A DNA stretch of 64,000 nt from Lactobacillus sp. ESL0785 (GTDB taxonomy: Bacteria; Bacillota; Bacilli; Lactobacillales; Lactobacillaceae). Positions 35,577 to 44,066 of the stretch are shown here, piece after piece. The stretch is from the NCBI RefSeq assembly GCF_029395455.1, contig NZ_CP113916.1, positions 1,426,001-1,490,000 of the forward strand, in the 5' to 3' direction. A model generated the notes under the pieces. The model was not told the DNA's origin. It did not search any database and saw only the letters and a list, made by a program, of their open reading frames with translations. The position numbers and the translations under genes were made by a program. The first letter of the stretch is position 1. Each line of letters begins with the position of its first letter.

Positions 35577-35671
35577 AATCTAGGCTCCCTTTACTTGAAA
35601 ACAATTGATTTTTATAATAATATCTTTCTATTATAACTAAAAACTAAACGTGGGAGAGAGGAAGCATCATT

Positions 35672-35989
35672 TTGAAAAAAGCAGATGTGAAATTAGATGA
35701 CATTGTCAGCGCAAAATCTGAAGAAGAACTTACCCAGCCTTTTATTGGCAAAGTTGAAAAGCTCTACGAAAATTCTGCCATGTTAACCATCATTGATTTC
35801 GACCAAGTTGATAAGACCGCTGTTGGTGATCTTAATCAAAAAATTGTCGTTAACTTCAAAAACATCAAGGCAGCACCTAAACGAAAAGTTAAAGAAATTC
35901 AAGCCTTAGCAAAAAGCGATGTCAAAATTGAAAAAATTGCTCAAGAAAACACAGATGCTCAAGAAGATATTGCTAAGAAAGCTAAATAA
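35672..35989 (+). CDS. YkvS/DUF2187-like small basic protein
   Basis: 105 residues from a TTG behind GAGAGGAAG. The segment DDIVSAKSEEELTQPFIGKVEKLYENSAMLTII followed by KIVVNFKNIKAA resembles the KOW-like DUF2187 domain (YkvS), extended by a charged Lys/Glu-rich tail. KOW-like folds often bind RNA or ribosomal proteins, but no function is known. A strong terminator follows at 36011. Confidence 0.6.
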   Translation: MKKADVKLDDIVSAKSEEELTQPFIGKVEKLYENSAMLTIIDFDQVDKTAVGDLNQKIVVNFKNIKAAPKRKVKEIQALAKSDVKIEKIAQENTDAQEDIAKKAK

Positions 35990-36010
35990 AAATTATTTTT
36001 TTGTTTAAGA

Positions 36011-36043
36011 AGCGGTTAGATTAATCTACCGCTCTTTTTTTTT
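36011..36043 (+). terminator. terminator of the YkvS-like gene
   Basis: AGCGGTTAGA, TTAA, TCTACCGCT followed by a T-rich run of about nine. Confidence 0.85.
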
Positions 36044-36100
36044 GCACCTTTTTTGCCTAAAATTAGACTAACAAAATAATTATTTTAACGGAGAAAGAAA

Positions 36101-37612
36101 TTGAAAGCTAAAGCAAGAACCATTTTATTCTGGTTCATTCTCATCCAACCATTTTTAGACTTATATTGGTTTTACCACGGCACACTTGCCAATATTTTCC
36201 CTTTTACTTTACCGACAGTTATTCGTATCTTGGCTATTGGCGCTTTGTTAGGTCTTTATTTCAGTCAAAAAAAATCATGGCAAAAATTACAGCAGCGTAA
36301 ATGGTTAATCTTTTATTTACTCCTACTCATTATTTACTCTGCTTTGCACCTTATCCACGTTCGAAATTTTACCAGTGTCAATCCTACTGGTTACAGCTAT
36401 TCTACTACCAGTGAGATCTTCTATTTAATTAGAATGGCTTTGCCTCTAGCAGTTTTATTTCTAACTAATGAAATTACATTAGGACAAAAGCAGCTGCGCC
36501 AAGTTATTGAAGGAGTTTCTGCACTTTTTTCTGGAACAATTGTCCTCTCTAATTTATTTGTCGTTTCACTTAAATCTTATGAAACCGGAACGATTAGTGC
36601 CAATATTTTCATGTGGTTCAATAATGCCAATATCGGTTATTCACACATGGCTTCCAAAGGTTTCTTTAACTTTACTAACATGATTTCTGCAGTCTTGTTT
36701 ATGTTACTGCCATTAATGCTCTATTATTTATTCACCCAATTTAGTTGGCAGACAGGTATGCTAAATGTTATCCAAGCTTTAGCCATGATTGAAATTGGCA
36801 CCAAAGTTGCCGCGATTGGTCTAATTGGTGGGATTATTATTGGCATCTTGCTCTTTGCAATGCACAAATACTTTATTAAAGATGTTAAAAAAGGTGGCCC
36901 AGCTCTTCTTACTGCCATCTTAATTGAGTTTGGTGCTCTAATCATTCTACCTTTTGGCCCAGCTGTGCAACGCTATCATTATGAAATTTACCTTGCCCAG
37001 CAATCCGATCACGATTTAACTACTGAAAAGCGGCAACTGGCATCTGGCCTTAAAAAATATCCTCACGGCAAGCAGCGCGCTGATTTTTTACGTGATTTTA
37101 TCAAAAACAATTATCAAGCTTATGCCCTCAATCCTAAATTTGTCTTCAAAAGCTATCCTTACCAATATGATCCGGAATTTTGGTTGCAAATCATGCATGA
37201 ACCCGGACAAACGCGAATGCAAAACCGGCACATCGAGCAAGCAATGCTTAAGCGAGTTGTTCAAGCTAATCATAATCATTTAGATAAGTTTTTTGGCATT
37301 TCGTATACTCGTGAAAATAACATCTTTAACCTCGAACGTGATTTTGCTGCCCAAATTTACGCTCTAGGCTGGCTGGGAATGCTGCTCTTTGTTGGACCCT
37401 ATCTAGCTATTCTAATTTATGCTGGCTACCAATGGCTCAAATACAAGGCTGCACGTACCTATTTGATTAGCTCGTTAATGTTATCCAGCATATTTGTTTT
37501 ACTTGCTGCCTTTTCATCGGGCAATGTCCTCGATTTTTTAACTGCTAGTTTGATTCTAGCCTTTATTGAGGGTAACTTGTTAAGTCAAATTCACACACAA
37601 ACACATTACTAA
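36101..37612 (+). CDS. O-antigen-ligase-like polytopic membrane protein
   Basis: 503 residues from a TTG behind GGAGAAAG. About 10-12 hydrophobic helices surround one large extracytoplasmic loop at about residues 295-400 (AQQSDHDLTTEKRQLASGLKKY ... HIEQAMLKRV), the layout of O-antigen ligase and Wzy-like polymerases. No cytoplasmic glycosyltransferase genes adjoin it, so it is not in a polysaccharide cluster. Likely substrates would be lipid-linked glycans or teichoic-acid-like polymers; this is inference from topology. Confidence 0.65.
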   Translation: MKAKARTILFWFILIQPFLDLYWFYHGTLANIFPFTLPTVIRILAIGALLGLYFSQKKSWQKLQQRKWLIFYLLLLIIYSALHLIHVRNFTSVNPTGYSYSTTSEIFYLIRMALPLAVLFLTNEITLGQKQLRQVIEGVSALFSGTIVLSNLFVVSLKSYETGTISANIFMWFNNANIGYSHMASKGFFNFTNMISAVLFMLLPLMLYYLFTQFSWQTGMLNVIQALAMIEIGTKVAAIGLIGGIIIGILLFAMHKYFIKDVKKGGPALLTAILIEFGALIILPFGPAVQRYHYEIYLAQQSDHDLTTEKRQLASGLKKYPHGKQRADFLRDFIKNNYQAYALNPKFVFKSYPYQYDPEFWLQIMHEPGQTRMQNRHIEQAMLKRVVQANHNHLDKFFGISYTRENNIFNLERDFAAQIYALGWLGMLLFVGPYLAILIYAGYQWLKYKAARTYLISSLMLSSIFVLLAAFSSGNVLDFLTASLILAFIEGNLLSQIHTQTHY

Positions 37613-37621
37613 AACCATACA

Positions 37622-37659
37622 AAAAGGCAGTAGCTTCTTTTAGAAACTGCTGCCCTTTT
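37622..37659. terminator. bidirectional terminator
   Basis: AAAAGGCAGTAG...TTCT / AGAA...CTGCTGCCCTTTT, located between the convergent ligase-like and LVIS_2131-like genes. Confidence 0.8.
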
Positions 37660-37664
37660 AAGTA

Positions 37665-38285
37665 CTATTTTTGTCTAATAAATGACGCATCTGGAATTCG
37701 AATTAAATAATAGTTGACGGCTGTGTGACCAGCATGCATCCCAATTCCGTTCTGCCAAATTTTTTTATATGTTGCCGTATAAATTGCCACATAGGCCCGT
37801 TGATACTTTTTATCCATCTTCTGCAGCTCGTGAACATTATACGGAATTCGTTCTGCATTCAAATCCAATGGATTGCGACCATAAGTAACCGTTGCAAAAC
37901 CACTGGAAACCTGAACTTTTTTACCTGCACGATAATAAGTATACGTCTGCGTACCTATCTTTTTCTTCTTTGAATTAATAGTAACGTAGCTTGAATTGCC
38001 AGTGCCCGTATTCATAACTAATGGTTGATAAACAACACTTGATGAAATTTTGCTTGTATCTTCTAAATCTGGATTATCCAGCATTGTCTTATCAAAGAGC
38101 CAAACAATACTAACCAATAGCAAGATAACTTCCACAATATCCACTAAAAAATTAGGCCAGCTAAATCGCTGATGTTTTTTAATAATCATCGTAATTCGCC
38201 GCTTACGAATATTTTGAATTACAAAGACAAAGTAAAGAATAATGATGACCCATAATAAGACACCAAGTAAATTCCAGCTAAACAT
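37665..38285 (-). CDS. LVIS_2131-like membrane-anchored protein of unknown function
   Basis: 206 residues. Two N-terminal helices (WNLLGVLLWVIIILYFVFVIQ; FLVDIVEVILLLVSIVWLF) flank a basic loop RKRRITMIIKKHQRF. An extracellular beta-rich region with YVTINSKKKKIGTQTYTYYRAGKKVQVSS follows. I recall similar two-helix proteins in lactobacilli annotated as LVIS_2131 family, with no known role. It ends near a terminator shared with the opposite gene. Confidence 0.55.
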   Translation of the reverse strand: MFSWNLLGVLLWVIIILYFVFVIQNIRKRRITMIIKKHQRFSWPNFLVDIVEVILLLVSIVWLFDKTMLDNPDLEDTSKISSSVVYQPLVMNTGTGNSSYVTINSKKKKIGTQTYTYYRAGKKVQVSSGFATVTYGRNPLDLNAERIPYNVHELQKMDKKYQRAYVAIYTATYKKIWQNGIGMHAGHTAVNYYLIRIPDASFIRQK

Positions 38286-38347
38286 AAAAGCCCTCCTGTA
38301 ATTGATTCCATTATATTGTAAAAAATTACTTTTGAATAGTTTTCCAG

Positions 38348-38380
38348 TAAAAAAAGACTGACTAGTGCCAATCTTTTTAA
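38348..38380 (-). terminator. terminator of the toxin-like gene
   Basis: Minus strand AAAAAGATTG, loop, CAGTCTTTTTTT just after the stop codon; the stem includes a mismatch. Confidence 0.65.
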
Positions 38381-38712
38381 GTAGCAGAATAACGATTTTC
38401 CTTCAAATTATGCTCAAGCAAATGAGTAAATTCATCTTTTTGCAGTGTGGACGATAAATACAGTACCATGACCTGTTGATCACTGATGATAACAAACGCA
38501 ACTCTAACCGACCCCATTTTTTTCAAATTGACACGACATTCGTAAACACAATGGCCGCTAATTCTCTCACTTGCAGCTCGCTTAACTTTAGCCATCCCTG
38601 TCTTTATCTGGGTTGTCAAAGCTTTCGCAATCAAGGACTTAATTAGCTGAACTTCATTTTTATGTTTTTTTAAAAATTGTTTACACCCTGAACGTTCATA
38701 TTCAATTTGCAT
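38377..38712 (-). CDS. small RelE/ParE-like protein of unknown function
   Basis: 111 residues. A helical N-terminal half (CKQFLKKHKNEVQLIKSLIAKAL) is followed by ERISGHCVYECRVNLKKMGSVRVAFVIISDQQVMVLYLSS, an alternating beta pattern like that of RelE/ParE-type toxins (short helices, then strands with R at the centre). Sequence identity to any named toxin is not evident by eye. It starts six bases after the stop of the upstream 194-residue gene, so the two are co-expressed. Confidence 0.5.
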   Translation of the reverse strand: MQIEYERSGCKQFLKKHKNEVQLIKSLIAKALTTQIKTGMAKVKRAASERISGHCVYECRVNLKKMGSVRVAFVIISDQQVMVLYLSSTLQKDEFTHLLEHNLKENRYSAT

Positions 38713-38718
38713 TTTTAG

Positions 38719-39303
38719 TTACTTCTTTTTGGTATTACCAGCTTTAGTTGCTTTTTTCTTAGTTACCTTTTTAGCTGCCGGCTTCTTAGCTGCTTTTTTA
38801 ACTGGCGCTGGTGCTGGCTTTTCATATTCCCTAACTTGCTTGATTTTTGCAGCTAGCTCTGCCAGCAACTTAGTGACTACTGCAGCTTCATCTTGTACTA
38901 TTTCCCCTTCAGTGGCTAGCTGATCAATACGAAAACCAGAGGCATTTAGATAATTTGAAATTGTTTCAAAATAAATATATACAGGATAATCCTTGTCATT
39001 ATCAAAGAAATTAGCCACTTTTTTGTAGTTACTATACGGCAAATTAATAATATTAGTTTCCAAGGCAAAGGTAACCGGTCGCTGGCCCGTTATTTCTAAA
39101 GCAATATGACTTAGAGAATGATGTTTGATTGCCGCGGCAGTTTCCTTAACCATCTTCGATGCTGCTTCTTTTAGTTTAGCTTTTGACTTGCTAATTTCAG
39201 CATACTTAACGGTTATCAAATCTTGTAAATAATCTTCTTGTTCAATTTTTTTAGTTAAATCTTGTAAGTTAATTTTCAAACCAAAAATTCCTTTTTCATT
39301 CAA
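38719..39303 (-). CDS. unknown protein with histone-H1-like Lys/Ala/Pro tail
   Basis: 194 residues. Residues 1-65 are predicted helical, with KSKAKLKEAASKMVKETAAA; 65-115 form a mixed region with ITGQRPVTFALETNIINLPYS. After about 160 the chain turns into PAPVKKAAKKPAAKK plus VTKKKATKAGNTKKK, a strongly basic tail like those of bacterial H1-type nucleoid proteins. I do not recognise the globular part. The tail implies nucleic acid binding. It is followed by a toxin-like gene only six bases away. Confidence 0.6.
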   Translation of the reverse strand: MNEKGIFGLKINLQDLTKKIEQEDYLQDLITVKYAEISKSKAKLKEAASKMVKETAAAIKHHSLSHIALEITGQRPVTFALETNIINLPYSNYKKVANFFDNDKDYPVYIYFETISNYLNASGFRIDQLATEGEIVQDEAAVVTKLLAELAAKIKQVREYEKPAPAPVKKAAKKPAAKKVTKKKATKAGNTKKK

Positions 39304-39636
39304 TTTTATTAAGAACCAGTTTACCAGTTTCCTATAAGATACTCAAAAATAAATCTAAAAACAATTTTTTTATTTTATTTTTTAAAAAACATTTATTTTA
39401 AAAAAACAAAAGTTATATTTAAAAATACTAATCATTTTTGCTTAATCACGCATCATTAGGTCGATTTAAAATTCGAATTAAATAACATTTATTCCTGTAT
39501 TTAAATAAAAACGGCAAGTTTTATAATCCCGGGTCAAAATTATGAGTTTACCCACTTTACAAGCGTTTTCAACAAGTATAAATTTAAGTAGTAACAAATT
39601 TTTTATTAAAAATTTTAAACTGAAAGGTAGACGAAT
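39304..39636. other. 333-base AT-rich spacer upstream of the multicopper oxidase
   Basis: Homopolymeric A and T tracts dominate the left half. The right half holds the ribosome site GAAAGG of the oxidase gene and probably its promoter, which I cannot place confidently. An ORF at 39542 in another frame overlaps the oxidase start and lacks support. No RNA motif is recognised. Confidence 0.45.
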
Positions 39637-41214
39637 ATGTCAGATAAAGTTTACACAGATTATTTCTATAATTCAGATGACTTTGACAAGAATCATGGTA
39701 TGGGTTACAAGAAACTCACAATCCCTGATAATGTTGAAGCCCAACCATTAATTGTTCCACCAGTTTTGGAACCAGATAAGGTCGAAAACAACGATGTTTG
39801 GTACACAATTGAATCACAGGAAGGTGAATTCCAATATTTACCAGGCAAGAAGACTCATACCTGGGGCTACAACTTCCCAGTACTTGGTAAGACCATAGTC
39901 TTTACCAAGGGTCAACACGTTCACGTTACTTTGAAGAACAGCCTGCCAGAATTGACTACTTATCACTGGCATGGTTTGGAAGTTTCAGGACCTGGTAACG
40001 ATGGTGCATGTCACTCACCAGTTTACCCAGGCGAAGAAAAGCACATTGACTTCATCGTTAACCAACCAGCAGCTCTTACTTGGCTTCATGCTCACCCATG
40101 TCCATCAACTGCTGCTCAAGTTTGGATGGGACTTGCCATGGGTGTTGTAGTTACTGATGCTAATGAAGCTAAGTTACCAATTCCTAAGACTTATGGTAAA
40201 GATGAATTTCCACTTATCTTGCAAGACCGGACATTCCATGAAGATAACCAATTCGATTACAAGGCTGACTACAACGCAATGGGTGTTTACGGCGATAACC
40301 CTGTAATCAATGGTGTCATCAAACCTTACGTTGATGTTACTACCCAAAAAGTACGTTTGATCTTCTTAGGTGGTTCTAACCGTCGTGAATGGAGATTACA
40401 CTTTGAAAATGATTTGGTAATGACTCAAATCGCTGGTGATGATTCATTCTTGGAACATCCAGTTAAGTTAACTAAAGTCTTAATCGGGCCTGGTGAACGG
40501 CAACAAGTAGTTGTTGACTTCGGCGACTACAAGGAAGGTGACGTTGTTAACCTTTACACTGATGACTTTAAGTTGGTTGAATTTAGAATTCATAAGTATG
40601 AAAAAGATGACAGTGTCATCCCTGATACTTTATTCAAGCCATATGATCCAGTTGTTAATCCAAATGCACCAATTCCTAAGGTTACGATGGATAACCATAA
40701 CGAGATCAATGGTAAGCAATTCGAAATGCAAAGAATTGACATGAAGCAACCTTTGATGAGCGCAGAATACTGGGATGTAACCAATACCAATGATAAGACC
40801 AATGGTATGCTTCACCCATTCCACGTTCACGGTGCTCACTTCTTAGTTGTATCACGTGACGGTCATGATCCATATCCAAACGAACGTGGCGTTTACAAGG
40901 ATACTGTTGAAGTTGCTCCTCAGGAAACTGTACGGATTAAGGTTTACTTCCAAAACACTGGTGTCTTCATGTACCACTGCCACATCATTGAACACGAAGA
41001 TGCTGGTATGATGGCACAAATTCAAATTGTTGATCCTAAGGATCCAGACAAGAAATATCATTTGATGGACATGGAAACTTTAACTAAAGCATTTGCTGAA
41101 GAAAAAGGTGTTCCAATGGACGAAGTTTATTGCCCAGGTATGGACGTTGAAGGTATGGCTGTTAAGGGCGAAGATCACACGATGGACGTCTTCTCTGGTG
41201 CAAGTCGTCACTAA
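39637..41214 (+). CDS. multicopper oxidase (three-domain laccase-like)
   Basis: 525 residues with all copper sites: HWHG (His110, His112), HAH (His151, His153), HPFHVHG (His393, His396, His398) and HCHIIEHEDAGMM (His447, Cys448, His449, His453, Met458). Cys448, His393, His453 and Met458 form the type 1 site. No signal peptide or Tat motif is present, so it is probably cytoplasmic, unlike CueO. Possible roles are Cu(I), Mn or phenol oxidation; Met-rich segments near the C-terminus fit copper. ATG behind AAAGG. It is monocistronic with a strong terminator. Confidence 0.95.
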   Translation: MSDKVYTDYFYNSDDFDKNHGMGYKKLTIPDNVEAQPLIVPPVLEPDKVENNDVWYTIESQEGEFQYLPGKKTHTWGYNFPVLGKTIVFTKGQHVHVTLKNSLPELTTYHWHGLEVSGPGNDGACHSPVYPGEEKHIDFIVNQPAALTWLHAHPCPSTAAQVWMGLAMGVVVTDANEAKLPIPKTYGKDEFPLILQDRTFHEDNQFDYKADYNAMGVYGDNPVINGVIKPYVDVTTQKVRLIFLGGSNRREWRLHFENDLVMTQIAGDDSFLEHPVKLTKVLIGPGERQQVVVDFGDYKEGDVVNLYTDDFKLVEFRIHKYEKDDSVIPDTLFKPYDPVVNPNAPIPKVTMDNHNEINGKQFEMQRIDMKQPLMSAEYWDVTNTNDKTNGMLHPFHVHGAHFLVVSRDGHDPYPNERGVYKDTVEVAPQETVRIKVYFQNTGVFMYHCHIIEHEDAGMMAQIQIVDPKDPDKKYHLMDMETLTKAFAEEKGVPMDEVYCPGMDVEGMAVKGEDHTMDVFSGASRH

Positions 41215-41242
41215 TCCTCATTATTGATAATTAATTTGCTTT

Positions 41243-41270
41243 AAAAGCGCTCGTAATGAGCGCTTTTTTA
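41243..41270 (+). terminator. terminator of the multicopper oxidase gene
   Basis: AAAGCGCTC, GTAAT, GAGCGCTTTTTT. Confidence 0.88.
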
Positions 41271-41304
41271 GTTATAAAAGTTTTTTTGTGATTAAATAAC
41301 CCTT

Positions 41305-42015
41305 ATGAATAAGAAAAAAATATTTAGCAATCCTTGGCTATATCTCTTAATTGGCGTTCTAGCAATCGGAATCTTAACTTACAGCTGTAATTCTCAAAAA
41401 ATAATTGACCAATTTGATTGGCTTACCCTAAAATCTGAGCAAAAATTAAATGTTCCTTTAGAAAACCAATACCCTGAATTGCCTAATGGTTGTGAAGTAA
41501 CCTCATTAAGTATGCTTCTGCGATATTCTGGTATTAAAGTAACCAAACTTGATTTATCACAAAAAATTGACCATGTTGCTTCTTTTACTGACAATGGTCA
41601 AGATCGTGGTAATCCACACGTTGGCTTTGTCGGCTACATGAGTTTAGCCAATGCTGGCTGGTGCGTTTATAATGAGCCCCTCGAACGAGTGGCTAAAAAG
41701 TATACTAATCGAATTCAAAATTTTACCGGACACGATTTTATCCAAGTTATGAAGCTAGTTTCAACCGGTCATCCGGTTATGATTATTACCACAACCACTT
41801 TTAACCGGGTACATGACATGCAAACTTGGCAAACAGCGCAAGGCAAAGTTCACGTGACCCCTTCATCCCATGCCTGCGTTATCACTGGCTTTAACAAAAA
41901 AGAGCGGATTATATATGTTAATGATCCCTTCGGTTACAAAAATGAAAAAATTCCTTGGCGGCATCTGGAACGTAGTTATAATCAACAAGGTAAACAGGCA
42001 TTATACCTAAAATAA
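41305..42015 (+). CDS. C39-like cysteine peptidase family protein, membrane anchored
   Basis: 236 residues. A single N-terminal anchor (PWLYLLIGVLAIGILTY) precedes a C39-like domain: LNVPLENQYPELPNGCEVTSLSMLL carries the catalytic Cys in NGCEVTS, and SSHACVITGFN with NDPFGYKN supplies His and Asp. These proteins resemble the peptidase domain of bacteriocin ABC exporters but stand alone; their substrates are unknown. No ribosome site is evident before the ATG, so a short or leaderless 5' end is possible. Confidence 0.85.
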   Translation: MNKKKIFSNPWLYLLIGVLAIGILTYSCNSQKIIDQFDWLTLKSEQKLNVPLENQYPELPNGCEVTSLSMLLRYSGIKVTKLDLSQKIDHVASFTDNGQDRGNPHVGFVGYMSLANAGWCVYNEPLERVAKKYTNRIQNFTGHDFIQVMKLVSTGHPVMIITTTTFNRVHDMQTWQTAQGKVHVTPSSHACVITGFNKKERIIYVNDPFGYKNEKIPWRHLERSYNQQGKQALYLK

Positions 42016-42016
42016 C

Positions 42017-42053
42017 AAAAAAAGAGCAAGTTCATTTAAGAACTTGCTCTTTT
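42017..42053. terminator. bidirectional terminator shared by the C39-like gene and the ncRNA
   Basis: AAAAGAGCAAGTTC, ATTTAA, GAACTTGCTCTTTT, perfect 14-bp stem with T/A flanks on both sides. Confidence 0.88.
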
Positions 42054-42197
42054 AAGTCGAGGCTGCTTTTCATAAAAACAGTTAGTTACTTCTGTTCACA
42101 TCAGGTAGACTAAACGCCAACACTTCCCGTGTCTGCTAGTTAAGGCGGGTGTCCTCATAACAAAATTACGCATCTCGCGTTTTTTGTCGGCTCGTAA
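42017..42197 (-). ncRNA. ssrS: free-standing structured RNA of about 180 bases, 6S RNA (Lacto-usp type) candidate
   Basis: A strong promoter on the minus strand, TTGTAC (42231-42226), 17 bases, TATAAT (42208-42203), faces an ORF-less region ending in the terminator at 42017-42053. The RNA has several stems: AAAATTACG/CGTAATTTT at its 5' end, CGCC/GGCG enclosing ACAC-GGGA-GTGT, and CTGTTTTT/AAAAGCAG near the 3' end. Length, independence and position fit 6S RNA; the Lacto-usp motif of lactobacilli was proposed to be 6S. I cannot confirm the central bubble without folding. The RNA gene itself is safer than its name. Confidence 0.65.
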
Positions 42198-42202
42198 TTT
42201 TC

Positions 42203-42231
42203 ATTATACAGGTTTAGAAAATTAAGTACAA
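42203..42231 (-). promoter_or_regulatory. promoter of the ncRNA
   Basis: TTGTAC, 17-base spacer, TATAAT on the minus strand. Near-consensus spacing and -10 argue for an independently transcribed RNA rather than a 3' UTR of the LepA-like gene. Confidence 0.7.
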
Positions 42232-42278
42232 CTTAGAAATATCTAGTTAAACTTCAACAAGCAGCCCTTAATCATTAA

Positions 42279-44066
42279 TTACAATTCTAAAATGACATTG
42301 AATACCTCTTGCGGCAACTTGATTTCTCCTTGTGCCGCACGTCTTTTATTCAAACTTTGCCGCCTTAGCAAAGCAGCTTTTTTAGAAACACTATGCTGTT
42401 TGCCGTCAACAGCTGCATTCTTTCGTAATGGTGGTACGTCAACTCGAGCAATGGCTTTCCCCTCAACCACTGCCTGCACAGGAGTAGGATATAAATGCCG
42501 CGGCACTGTATATTTAAGTTTTTTTACCAATTTTTGTGTCATTTGCGGGGCGTCAACTCGATGAACTACAAATGACAACGAATCAACCGACGCATAATTA
42601 ATGTCTACTTCAATTTTAACCAAATCAGCGTCTTCATAATCCAAAAACTCTGTATTCAATGTCGCATAACCATGGGAAACCGATTTTAATTCAGAAAAGA
42701 AATGATATGCCACTTCTGATAACGGCATTTTTGCAGTTACCACAAGCTGAGCATCATTATTATCCAAATCTAATAAAGTACCCTTATGTTGCTCAATTAA
42801 TTTTAAAACAGCGTTTAAAGTATCATTGGGTGTCATAATTTCGGCTTTAATAAACGGTTCTACTACATGGTCAATCAGCCCAAAAGCAGGATATTGTGCA
42901 GGATTATTAATCTTCATTTTTTGACCATTTTTAAGGTAAACAAAATACGTCACATTCGGCGCGGTTGTCAATACCGCAATACCGTATTCATCCTGCAGCC
43001 GCTCGCGAATAATTTCTAAATGAAAAGTGCCTAAAAAGCCACAACGAAAACCTTGTCCCAAAGCTTCTGACTTCTCTTCTGCAAACGAAAACGAAGTATC
43101 ATTTAAACTTAACTTATTAATTGCCCGCTTTAACGTAAGAAAATCATTATTCTTAGGATAAATTCCCGCAAACACCATTTGTTTGGCCGGTTGATAACCT
43201 GATAATGGCTCTTTAGTTGGCGCATCTTTAGTTGTAACCGTATCACCAACCCGAATTTCCTTAGGATCCTTGATACCCGTCACTAGATAGCCAACCTCAC
43301 CTGCTTGTAGTTCCTTTTGGCTATGCATCTTAGGTGTTAATACACCAATTTCTTTGGGACGAACCGTTAAATTAGCTTGCATAAATTGCAAGGTAGTAGT
43401 CGCCGTTAACTTGCCTGCAAATAAGCGCACCGCAACAATTACACCTTGATAAGGATCATAAACCGAATCAAAGACCAGTGCTTTGAGCGGCTGTGCATTA
43501 TTACCAGTAGGAGCTGGAATCCTAGTTTTAATTGCTTCAAGTAATTCAGGGACACCCTGCCCACTTTTAGCGGAAATCAATAACGTTTGCTCCGGCTTAA
43601 AAGACTGATCAAGTTCTAGCAACTGCTGCTGAGTACGTTCAACATCAGCTGAAGCAATATCTACTTTATTAATTACTGGAATTAATGCTAAATTATTTTT
43701 CTTGGCAATACGATAATTAGCAATCGTTTGTGCTTGAACGCCTTGTGTGGCATCAACTAAAAGCAGCGCACCTTCAGCAGCGGCTAGACTTTTAGCAACC
43801 TCATAATTAAAATCAACGTGTCCGGGAGTATCAATTAAATTATATTCGTACTCACTGCCATCTTGAGCTTGATAAAAGTTACGGACTGTCCGCGCTTTAA
43901 CCGTAACTCCATGTTCCTGCTCCACTGCCATATCATCCAACATTTGCGCACTTTGCTGACGCTTACTGACTGTCTGCGTTAATGCCATAATCTGATCCGC
44001 TAACGTTGACTTACCATGATCAATATGGGCAATAATTGCAAAATTACGAATTTGTGCTTGCTTCAT
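42279..44066 (-). CDS. divergent LepA/EF4-type translational GTPase (paralogue)
   Basis: 595 residues from the ATG at 44066 behind AGGAG. G motifs are intact: AHIDHGKST, DTPGHVDF, NKVD and SAKSG. The switch I region reads DDMAVEQEHGVTVKA where canonical LepA has MDLERERGITIKA. The C-terminal domain has PPLRKNAAVDGKQHSVSKKA where EF4 normally has a CYGGDxSRKRKLLEKQ-like block. LepA acts on ribosomes. This copy is probably specialised and is coupled to a TetR gene, which overlaps its start by 23 bases. Confidence 0.85.
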   Translation of the reverse strand: MKQAQIRNFAIIAHIDHGKSTLADQIMALTQTVSKRQQSAQMLDDMAVEQEHGVTVKARTVRNFYQAQDGSEYEYNLIDTPGHVDFNYEVAKSLAAAEGALLLVDATQGVQAQTIANYRIAKKNNLALIPVINKVDIASADVERTQQQLLELDQSFKPEQTLLISAKSGQGVPELLEAIKTRIPAPTGNNAQPLKALVFDSVYDPYQGVIVAVRLFAGKLTATTTLQFMQANLTVRPKEIGVLTPKMHSQKELQAGEVGYLVTGIKDPKEIRVGDTVTTKDAPTKEPLSGYQPAKQMVFAGIYPKNNDFLTLKRAINKLSLNDTSFSFAEEKSEALGQGFRCGFLGTFHLEIIRERLQDEYGIAVLTTAPNVTYFVYLKNGQKMKINNPAQYPAFGLIDHVVEPFIKAEIMTPNDTLNAVLKLIEQHKGTLLDLDNNDAQLVVTAKMPLSEVAYHFFSELKSVSHGYATLNTEFLDYEDADLVKIEVDINYASVDSLSFVVHRVDAPQMTQKLVKKLKYTVPRHLYPTPVQAVVEGKAIARVDVPPLRKNAAVDGKQHSVSKKAALLRRQSLNKRRAAQGEIKLPQEVFNVILEL

